The position numbers and the translations under genes were made by a program. From Acanthaster planci (lineage: Eukaryota > Echinodermata > Asteroidea > Valvatida > Acanthasteridae), in NCBI RefSeq assembly GCF_001949145.1, contig NW_019091726.1, forward strand, positions 38,395 through 90,057: a DNA stretch of 51,663 nucleotides, in the 5' to 3' direction. How positions within the stretch are numbered: the stretch's first letter is position 1; each line of letters starts with the position of its first letter. Below the pieces are notes generated by a model. It was not told the DNA's origin. It did not search any database and saw only the letters and a program-made list of their open reading frames with translations. This document shows, piece by piece, positions 27,001 through 39,000 of this stretch.

Positions 27001-30000
27001 AATACGGTATATAACACTAAAAAAGGATGAAAGAAAGTACAACAAATACGTAACGTGGGAAAAGTACCAAAGCTATGCACAGGCACAACAAAGGTAAAGA
27101 AGTAAATGAATAAATGGATAAAAGTGAGAAAAATTACTCATGCCAGGGTGAATTTTCAAACCTGCAATAGATAAAATATTTTTCTATATTGAAACAAAAT
27201 AAATATGAAGTAAAAAAGAGGAAACCAGCTGATTCAGGAAAAGTTGAAAGACTGTTGCAATGAATTTAGATGCAAGATGGTTAGGTACAATAACTGCTGA
27301 TCAAACAAAAGACTACAACTATATGAAGCATTAAATGGCATATTACAAAGATGCTAGTAATGTCACTGATGGTGATCCTAAACATTCAGAAAAGAAGTCT
27401 TTAAAATACTAGTAATATTCTGTCATTAGACCTATCCAACGTGAGCAAAAAAGGGGAAGAAGACTCAAATGGAACTTAGATTAAGAAGAGAAACTGTGAA
27501 CATGTTTACCTTGTGGGAACACTTATGATTTCCTTCCAGCATTCAACAAGTGTCTTAATCATCTCTAAATTGTTCCGTAATACCTGACGGTTGCTATGGT
27601 GACAGAAGTGCATAAGGAACTCAAGCAACCTGTTAGCCAAACGTTTGTCCTGTAATGAAAAACTTACAATTATAAAATTGGATCCAAATAGGTGTGGGAT
27701 ATTAGTCTGCATTATTCCACTTAAAGTTCCTTAATCTGGTGATTTTGGTGATATACATGAACATGTACATGCAAGATGCAGATGTTGTGCAACCTTAAGG
27801 TTGTGTCATGCAAACACAATGCATTTTTTTGTTGAAAACCTCGATCATAAAGGCACAGGTCAAAGCTCTGCACTTCTAGGTCGTGGTCTTGTTTCCATTT
27901 TTTGGAGGGCTTTCCAACTTACCTCGCTTTTAGCCACAGTCCAAAAAATAATTCTCGGTAGTAATAAAAGTTGACTATTTTCCACAAAACCTACAATCAT
28001 TACAAATACATGTAGCTATAGTAATAATTCTAGGTTGCCGTCTTAGTTAACTATTTCACACAATTGTTTACTTACCTCAGGTATTGCCACAGTTACCCAT
28101 CCCAGTAAGACCACCACAACATCAACCACCATGTAATGTATTCCTTCACCACCTGTGTTTCCTGATATCAGTAGCTGAAGTAATCCACTCAACCAGAATC
28201 TAGCATATGGTGTAAACACCTGCAAGCAATTTTCAGTGATTTAACCCATGGTCACCAAACGGATTAAAAATGTTCATCTGACAACAGGTGACATTTTGGA
28301 TTGAGATTTCTCTAAAATGGATTTTTTNAGATGCATAAGACGGGTTAAAACATATCTCTTTCTTGATTCACCCTGTAGGTTGCATCAAACAATAAAGTCC
28401 ATAGACATCTCAGAATGCTTATATTAAGTTGTTTAAACTTTGTTGCTTAGATCTTATGAGAGTTAAAATTTTGTATTTGTTAAGCTGAATAAAATTTCCA
28501 AGTCTAATACCAGTACTTCCATCCTTCTAAGGGTGCACCTTGTCAATTGCTTTTTGCTTGGTTTGATTCCATCTGAGCTACAAATGAATTCAAACTAAAC
28601 TACCTCATTGTTGTTGATGATCAATCTGGCAATAAACAACTTAATGTTGACATGGGTTGATTGACTGGTCAGTTTCTTCTGTAAGCTTGCCATCCAACCA
28701 GGCATTTCACTAGCCTTACTTCCCAGAGAAATAGAAAAAAATGAAATTCAGCTGTAATTCCAGGAGTTAAATGAAAAACACATTTTTAATTGTAATGTAT
28801 TTAAAGAGCACCTCTAAGGAAAACATGTTTTCTCTGATTTTTATCTGTTCAAATAAATATGGAAGCATCCAAATCGATCGCAGAGTCATTTGTCTTCAGA
28901 GTTTAACTGTAACAAGCTTAAAAGGTTTTTTTTTTCAGTTTATACCAAGATGCAAATTCTGAATGTAGATTGTGTCATTCTGAGAAAACATAGAAAACGA
29001 GGGGAACCCTTGCCCTGTAGTGGATAATTCCCTTGTGCATGCCAAACAATGGCCATGGGTTTATTTGCCATGAACACAAGGCGAGGGATCCACTTGTTTT
29101 CTATGTTTTCTCAGAATGACGCAATCTATATTCAGAATTCGCATCTAGGCATGAACAGAAAAAAGCCCTTTTAAGCTTGTTATAGTTGAGCTCTGATGCC
29201 AAATGACACTTTATTTGATTTGGATGCTTCCATATTTATTTGAACAAATGAAATCAGAGAAAATGTGTTTTCGTTAGAGGTACTCTTTAAGTGCTTGACT
29301 CTAATCTACATGTACATCCCGTACCTAGCATTTTCAGAGGTGTCTCCTGTGATTTAAATTTAGATTTGTCTGACTATCATCATTCTGATTTTTTTCCAAC
29401 CCAAACGTTCCAAACCTTTTATTTTGCAGAGTATGGTAAAATAAGTTCAGCAGCTTAACAATTTCATTATGAGCATGACGCCTACATATATCAGCCATAC
29501 CTCGGGAATCTCAGGTGTGATCTTGTTGGCCTGCATGTGTTTAAGTACTGCAGTCAGTGATGCCATGCATTCATGTTGATTTAATGCATCTGATTCCATT
29601 TCAATGTATTCCCCTTGCACTACAACAGTTGGTGTTTCCTGTCATCAATCATACACTCATACCAATTAATGAATCAGTCATAATTGGTTTTCAGATTGCC
29701 ATAATATCCATTTCATGTTTCAGATAAATTTCAAAATTCAGACCATGTTGGACCAGTTAAACTCTAAAAACAGCACAGCTGCATAATCTTCTAGGAGTGA
29801 TGGAAACAGCGGTGGCACAGATTTTGGAAGGTTGCAAGAATCACAATCCCACTTATCTTCCAACTTGAACAAGGGTCCTTGACCACAAACAAATGTTGGT
29901 CTATCTGCCATTAATTGACTGTCATTTGAAATTTCAGGCAATAGATTACTCACACATTTTGCACAGTCAGTAAATAATTTTGAATTTGCAGAGTAAATAA

Positions 30001-33000
30001 ATCTCTTATCATCTCGGACCTGCTTCACATGAGCCTTCTTCTACATTACTGTTTCCTTGAATTAATTCAGGTAAATCCCAATATCTTGCACTGGGTATTT
30101 TGTAATATTTTACCAATTGGTATACACACGATTTTGACAATTTGCAGATTATAGTGGAGCCAATAACGGATTGCCATTAATGAAATGTAGAAGTTTAAAT
30201 TGAATTGTATTTTTCCTGGTTTTACCTCATTACTGTAGCGTTTCTTGATGTGCGGCACAGAGCTTCTTTGGCTTAAACTCTGATCTTTGTCTATGGATGC
30301 GTTAAACTGCTGCACACCACCAGAGAAATCAAATTGTTGAATATCTTCACTGAGACTGCTGTTGGCAAGATACTGGGTAGACAGATAGCGTCCTGGTCAT
30401 AATACAGAAATAAAATGATGATTTACAAACATGAACATAGATAATCCATATCATGGTTTATGAAAAGGAAGAACATGTGGATATGTTGGAATTTCTTTCA
30501 CCTTTTTGCTAAGCAAACTCTTTACTCAAACAGTTACCACAAGCAGAAATGCATTTGTTAATTCAGACTTTTGATTCCGATTGTATCTTTACCAGTATAT
30601 CCAGACATCTCAATGCCCGAGTCGCTCTGTTGGCTGCTGCTCCCAGCAACTGTGTCTTGTATCTGGTTTCGGATTGACACAAATCGCTTTTTACGTTCCA
30701 TTGGTGCATTCATCTCAATCTCAAACGAGTAATTCTTGGTGATGTCTATGATGTTATCCAGGAGAAACTGGCCCTGAAAAGTAGATAAATTGCATTGCAA
30801 GGTTTGTTAAATAATTTTCAATGTTTCTTGGTTCTGCAACAAATGGTTGGCATTCCTCAATAATCAGGCGCTACATCCGTCATTAAGCTTGGGAACTCTA
30901 CCACTATAACCAATAAGTATTTCTCTTCTTTGCAGATAAAGGGTAAATGTTTACAGGGGATAGGATCTGTAAACCATCCACTACATATACATGAACCTCA
31001 TAAAAATTCAAAACCAACCTTTGCTGTGTTCTCAGAGAAGAGGAAAGCATTGTAGAATTTGATGTCAGTCTGAGTGCAACTGATAATAGCAATAAGGGCA
31101 TTAAAAGCTGCACAGTGGAATTGACGACGTAGCTCTAATGCATTAGTCTCCCCTCGAATGTCCTCACTTTTTGCTGCATGACATGCTCTATGAGAAAGAG
31201 TTGAAAAACAGCAACTGAATCAGTCTAGTAAGGACAGTATTCCAAAGTGTATGTCTCCTTCATACGAGTCTTCTTAGCTGCAAGACTTACTGTAACAGAT
31301 GGAATCGAAAACACAAGATAAATCAGTGTAATGAGGGGAGTCTAAGTCTTGTGCTGAGAATACTTCAGAGGATTAATCCCCAGATATAATCTCACGCTAT
31401 GCTGAATGACTTGGTCTATCTGGGCTACTGCTCAGAGAATGGAGGCAGAGGTCATATCTAACATTACAGGAATATTATTTCTTTGACACAGCTTTGGAAA
31501 TTTAGCTTAAAACTTCAGGCATGGGAACAAACTTAAAAACAAAAGGGAACTGGTAAAAAAGAAAGTTTTGAGTTCGGAGGCACAAGTGAGAATTCAGATA
31601 GCAAGTGAAAAAACATTTGCCATTTAGAAGTAGCAAAAAATTCCCATGACAATGATATACTGCAATTAGGACCATGTCCTTGTTCTCATTTGTTGGCCAA
31701 AAGTTGACAATAAAATAGAAGGAAGCATTAGAGATACTTTAAATATTAGATGCAGCACTGAAAAGGAATTAATTCTAACTTACTTTGTTAAGGCCTGTGT
31801 CATCTCCTTGCCTGTTTTAACGTCATTAGTGTAAGCCTTGTTGATTGCAGAGTCCATTGAGAACAGATCTTCCTTCACAAGCCGTGAATACATGAGTTCC
31901 ACTAGCTGAAAACAGCATGTCTTAGAGACCAGTTGGTTCTGAAATACTGTCTCAGGTGCCTGTTATTTAGAGGTGGGGTAAATGTCATCAGTTTGTATTT
32001 AAGAAATTAGATTTAAAGAGACATTACTACATCTTTAAAGAGACAGCACAGCATCTTCAAAGAGACATCACAACATCTTCAAAGATACTTTACTGCATCT
32101 TTAACCCTTACTGCCCAAAACCTGCCATACTCCAACAGCAGGTTTTGTGAGGTTTTGGCAGGTTTGGTACCCGTACTTGAGGAACTTGTTGAATTTTGTA
32201 ACACTTGGGATGAAAGGCCTAGGGAGTTGGTGTTGGATTCTGTGTGAGTTGGGACACACACAGGTCACTGTGTGCAGTGTCTGGCTTGCTGTACCAATTG
32301 TTGGACTATGCTTGATTCCGTCAGGTTTGGTACTGTTCAGAGCAAGTCATCCTATACTGCATAGACCCATCCATACCATATCACTCAAACTCCAACTGGC
32401 TCATTCTGTTGGAGTTTATCAGGTTTGGTATAGTAACCTGCATGTACAAGTACATAGACAAGTACATGAACCTGTTGGATTTTGTGAGGTTCAGTATGCT
32501 TTCTAGTGCAGGAGCCTAGGGTTAAAGAGACATTACAGCATCTTCAAAAAGACAATACTGCATCTTTAAAGAGATATCATTGCATCTTCTTTAAAATTCT
32601 TTACAGCAAATACTAATTATTATTTATACCTTGATTGTCTTAGCATCAATGATGCCTCCTATATTCTTTATACATTCCTTGAAGAAACTGCTCAGTGCCT
32701 TGACTCCAGCTAATCTCATGAGTGGAATACAGACTCTTTCAATAGCTGCTCGACGTATCTCTTTACTGAAACTGTTCTCCTGGCAAAAAATTTGGTAAGC
32801 AACACCAAAAGCTGCTGTCTGCTTTTCCTCAGGAAGACTACAACAAAATGGGACAAAGTATCAATGAAATCAGAGATTACTGGTCTGAGTGGTAATACTG
32901 ACACAGTTTGTCAACTTTTATCTTCTAACTTAGGTTATTTACCTTTGAAATTTCAAATGATAAACCGTACGGATAATGTTTATCACTTTCTACCTGACAG

Positions 33001-36000
33001 AATTGGCTTTCCTGTCAAAACAAAATTGGGGATCCTTTCCAGGCATAAGACTGACATCTCAATGAATCTACTGCTTTCAATACTGACTGGGATAAGGAAC
33101 AACCACGCTAGCAATTACATGAAACTACATGTACATCAAACAAGTAAGATATAACAAAACCATCAAATACCGTTTGATAAATGCTGCCAAAGATTCTTGT
33201 ATCTCATCCTCATATGCATGCTTCTCATCTCGGCACATGATGCTTATAACAATCTCTAACAGCATCAAATTGCCAGACAACACCATAGCAGTTAAAATCT
33301 GGAAAATAAAAAGTACATTTAACTGCCAGAAAAAAAGCTTCTTACTAAGGAGTAATAAAAATTATCTGTGGTAAAATGATGTAAAAAAGAGAGGACGTAA
33401 AAACTAAAGACATTCTCCAAATTAAGACCTGATAACCTCGGTAAAAATGATTTGTCTAAAAGTGGCTGACAAACTCTTTTGACATTGAGGAATAAAGTTG
33501 GTAAAATAAATGAAGCTTTCTTTAAGTAAGAACCATAACTCATGCTGCTTTTTGTTAAAGCAGAGGGCACTATATCGCATGCATTTGAAAGTTAAGCTGA
33601 CTGTATGCTCAAACTGAAAAAAAGAACACAGAAAAACTAAATACCTTATTCAGTGCTCCCGCATAGTCAATGTATTTGGGACTTCCAACCCGAAACTCTG
33701 ACGAGTTAAGGGGGAAATTGTCAGCAACAAGTCTGTCAAGGGCAGACCTGAAACAAAAAAAAATGAAGTGAATCTCCTTGAACTGATTTAAGCAATGAAT
33801 TTTGCAAAATCTGTATCAATAGATCTCCAAAACAAAGCATGCTTACTGACTTCCACGTATAAAACTCAAAATACATTCCATGTATGAAAGCTACAAACGT
33901 CAGGTCCTCCAACCTGTAATACTGTTACCTAAGAAACTTGGGTGACACATAGATGAATATATGTCTTCTGACATTATAACAAGATAACTTACAAGTTATC
34001 AGCTGAAAATAATATTATTACATGACATATTCCAGCAATATGAGTGTGACGGTCACAAAATGTTCAATTAATACTCCTGTTTATTTTGATTAAACTATGC
34101 ATACATGTACTTTAGTATGTAATCATTTCTTTATCTACACGTATAAATTATTCAAATTAGAGAAGCACCCGCATGTTAGTCTTGCTCTTCATGTATTTCC
34201 TACATACTCATTTGTGACGAAGACTCATCACTCCCAAAGTTTTATGCAGAATAAACCAGCAAATGGGATATCCTGTCACCAAATGCCTCTATCTACTCAG
34301 CTCAAATCCCAGCTAGTGTCACATGTGGGTAAACTGTAACCGATTTACACCTAAAACACTATGAACAGTCCTTGTAAATGAGGGGAATTCACTGACCTCA
34401 ACTTGGTTTGCTCACCATCTGGCAAAGAAGTAAAGAAAAATAGAACGTCCATGACCTGGGCTTTGAAGGTCAAGGATGTTGATGCATCAGTGAGCATGAA
34501 TGAGTAGGCCTCCAGCACAGATGAAAATACTGGATGAGTTGTATCACTCACAAACTGCACAACAAATAAATTTGTATACATTAATAATTGATAACATCAG
34601 TTAAACACCAAGTCATTTAAAAAAGTTACATCAGCTGTAGTGTTACTGCAAGAGGGGCTCCTCCTCAGATGCCTTCACCAGTTTTAAGATTAAATGCCTA
34701 TAAAACATCCTAAAAATATGGAAATCATTACTGCAACACTTAAAATTCATGTGTAATTGGTAAAAATAAAGAAAACAATTGAAGTATTTTGTTTTGTAAA
34801 TATCCCAGATATTCAAACTGTTATGTTATAGCAGAAAATTGCTTAGAGATTCACATAATGTTGTAATTTAAAGATGAACAAAAACTGAAGTGTTGAAGGA
34901 TTTAAATTCTATTAACTTAGCAATCCAATCACCGATTCTCAATTGACATTAATCCTGATTTTACAATAATAGCAGTCTTAATTTGCCCAATATACATGTA
35001 TAGTGGAATCATAAGTTGTTAAAAAAATTCTAAAAAAATTACACTTTAAAATGGCATTCTATCAACTTAGCAATCTAGTCATAGATTTCTGTTAAAACTT
35101 TCAGCTAAAAGGAATTGGCTTCCTTGTTTTATCTTACCTTTGCATCAATCTGAAGTAGTTTCCTCAGCATCAACAAGGCAAAGCTCTGTAAGTCAGTTGA
35201 ACAACCTTTCTTCAACCCACCCATAAGAATATCCCACTGAGTAAGAATGGCACTGTGCACTGACATTCCATGCCTATAGTCAGAATTTAAACAAAACACT
35301 TCAATCTTTAAAAAAAATGTTCATCAGACATGGAATGCGTCAGTGCAAGTTTAACATCCAAGTTGTTGGAATGATGTTTCAAAACATACACAGACAACAT
35401 AATTACAGTGACCCTTCGCCAAGAAACCTTTTAAGTTGGAAAGCTTGCGATATCACCATGCAAAGATACAATCTCTTTTGTGAGTCTGTATGGTTCTGAA
35501 AAGAACCGTGAGGAACTCAACATTTCGGACAGTATGCTCTGTCCGTCGTCAGAAGCCTGAAGAGATGCTGACAGAGAGTGGGGCTTATAAGCTGACTGGG
35601 AGCACTGGAGTGTGACGGATCCTTCTGTGTAGTCAGATGGAACAAGGATGCAGCTGGTGGATCCACCTGGGTACTGATGCATGTAAGTTGGTCATGGGCT
35701 GTGACGGGGAGGTTGCCTGGGTATAGGAAATCCATGGGCGGGGGGGGGCCTAGGGTATAGAGGACCCATCAGACCGGGAGGTGAGCAGGGGCTGCCAGAT
35801 GTCGCTGGTGGAGAAGCTGATGTCTTGAGGCACAGTGGGGTGTTTGGAGATTTCCAGGGCTTCTCTAATGCATCTTGGGTACCACTGTTCAATGCAAGAG
35901 ATGAGGTGAGCTTCTTCCCAGTTGATGGTGTGGTCTTCGGCGTGGGAATGCTTGATAATGGCTGACTTCTCATAGTCCCCCTTCCTGCCATGGGCTTTGT

Positions 36001-39000
36001 GTTCCTTGATCCTGGTAGGGAGGTCCCTACCAGTCTCTCCAATGTACACTTTGCCACACTGGCAGGCGTCATCATCCGCCGAGCCTACAAGATCTGCGAC
36101 CAAGAGCACCTACACAAGGAACTCCACCACATCTCCACGGCACTCCAATGCAACGGATATCAGCCCAAGCAGATCAAGACTCGAGACCCAAGATTAAGTC
36201 CCCCTCCCGGCCATAGGGTCCCCTATACCCAAAGCCAACTAGATAAGGCCCCTAGTTCTGCCACTCTCCCCTACCTAGGACGCACCTCCCACCACATCCA
36301 GCATATCCTGAGCAAGCACAACATCAAGGTGTTCCATACAGCTCCCCTCAAGATCCATGGGATACTGACTTCCCATAAGGACAGGCACGATCCACACGTC
36401 GATCAGGTGTGTACAAGATCCCCTGCCAGTGCGGCAAAGAGTTCATCAGAGAGACTGGTAGGGACCTCCCTACCAGGATCAAAGAACACAAAGCCCATGG
36501 CAGGAAGGGGGACTATGGGCCCATGGGTCTCCTATACCCAGGCAACCTTCCCCGCCACAGCCCATGACCAAACTGACATGCATCAGTACCCAGGTGGATC
36601 CACCAGCTGCATCCTTGTTCCATCTGACTACACAGAAGGATCCGTCACACTCCAGTGCTCCCAGTCAGCTTATAAGCCCCACTCTCTGTCGGCATCTCTT
36701 CAGTCTCCTGATGATGGACAGAGCATACTGTCTGAAATGTTGAGTTCCTCACAGTTCTTTTCAGAACCATACAGACTCACAAAAGAGATCGTATCCTTGC
36801 ATGGTGCTACCTCAAGCTTTCCAACTTAGTTGTCTGTCACCATGAATACGAAACCTTTTGCGACTTTAATCTGGTACCCTGAATTACCAGTATCTGATTG
36901 CATATAAACATGACAATTTTAATTGCCCAGACCAAAGACACTGTTGCTATACATGAACTCCATGGTTAGGGGCAAGCTTTTGCATAGTGACCACCATCTC
37001 TGGAATCGAAATGTCTAATCATTCGGTTGAGCGCCATGGTGAATTAGAATGAATTGAATTTATCCTTGTTATATAAAATTAACGGTCGAGTGGTCAAGAG
37101 AGGGTATATAAAGACTGGGTCTGGCCTGGTTGAGGCCTTCACGCTTGCACGCCACTGTGACCTCCATTCCAAAATTGCGTTGATTTTTTAGGATCTGTTC
37201 AACCTTGTTGTTTGCTAGCCTGACTGCAGCTGGTTCGCTTGGGTCAGGCATACGTTTTCTTTTTTCCCCTTGGGTTTTGATATCTGGCAACCAACAGTAC
37301 AATGAGTTCATGCACTGTCAATTACATACAGTACGATTCTGTTACAATTGGGACTTATACTATCCTTAAATTATTAAAACCCTCCTTCAGTTTTAACAGT
37401 CAAAAACAGTCAAAAATGCCCTCCACTTGATTTCCCCCAGTACACAGACACATATGGGAAATTTGACTGATTTTGACTGATATGACAACTGTGTCAAGAA
37501 TGTATCTTAGTTAAAGATTGTCAATAGATCTCGCTTTGTTAAAAGAATTAATATGGTGGTTGAGTGATCTGTAATAAAGAAATCCAGGTCACTGTGTCAA
37601 GCAACATTACCAAAATATTGTATGTGTTGAGTTCAGTGTACCGTGTTTAAAGGATAATTGGACAATTCAAATTGTTACATTCACATAAATTTACAGAACT
37701 CAGTGTACCAGATTTTATTCTGAATTTAACTTGCAAAAGGCTGATTTATGTCAATGTAGACTATTTTAATTTGTAAAAGCTTACGTTCTCCTGACTTCAC
37801 GACTACTTGTTAAGTAATCCAACAGTCCATTGAGTACACTGCTCACGACAGTCACATCTTTACCACCTTCTCTAACCAGCAGTGGAATCACCTTCTGTGC
37901 TTGTACTGCCATCTCACCATTTAGTTTGGTCTTAAATGTGGTGTAGAAGACAGCACCTTTGGAGGTAGAACTTCGTCCACTAAAGAGTGCAGTCTTGTCA
38001 AGTAGGCAGGATACAAGCATTTTAGCCTGTGATAGATTCAGTAAAATAATTTTAATGGATAAGTTGCTGGCAAGTTTCAATCCCTTTGCTATATTTCCAG
38101 CTTAGAAGCAGCCATTTAAGATCTCAAGTGACCCATAAAGGGCTTCATATGAAGCAGCTCTAGGTGTAGCTACAGAATCTCATCACATACTTCAGATTCT
38201 AGTTAGTTTAACAATGATCTCTATGTTTCATTTACGTCCCTTTACGAAGTACGTCATGAGATTCTGTAAGACTTTTGCTACTTAAAAACTCGCCTATTTC
38301 ATTAATTGCTTTATTTCATAATATTACTGTGAAGCGCATCGAGATGTGCTATGTGATGCGCTATATAAGAAATGTATTATTATTATTATTACTTCTTTGC
38401 TCAAAATTAAGGGTTGGAACACCTGTTGGTTCGTGTACATGTAAGTTTTTACTCGTTTCACTGGCCTTTTCATAATTGAAGGATCACTGCAGTGTGAATG
38501 CAAACCTTTAAAATGCACCTTTGTGTCTCGATTAACATCATTTACAATTTATGTTCTGCACGTTGACACAGTATTTGGCTAAATTTTTGGTTTTTATAGT
38601 AATAAGCGTATTATATTCATGACCAACACTAAGATGTTACATAACATTAGTTTGTACAGCAAAAACTGCTGGCTTTTTGTATTCTGTTAATCATTTTGCT
38701 TACACAATGGTGTAAACATTTCAAGCTTACTTGTTTTAACTAATTCTAGTGTATTAATTTATTAAATGATAACAATGCTAAGAAATCAAACAAATTCCAG
38801 AACCAACCTCAATCCCAAGCAGGAATGCCAAGTCAAGCAGACTTTCTGCTAGCTCTACAGACAATGGGGTCAAGTTAGCCTGCAGTAGTTTGCCGGCCTC
38901 GTCTGATGTAGTGAGAGAGTCAAACACAGTGATGAAAAGCTTCACCGCAAAAGAACTGCCACTTCCCTATACAAATTGAGTCAGTGGAAATGAACAGATA

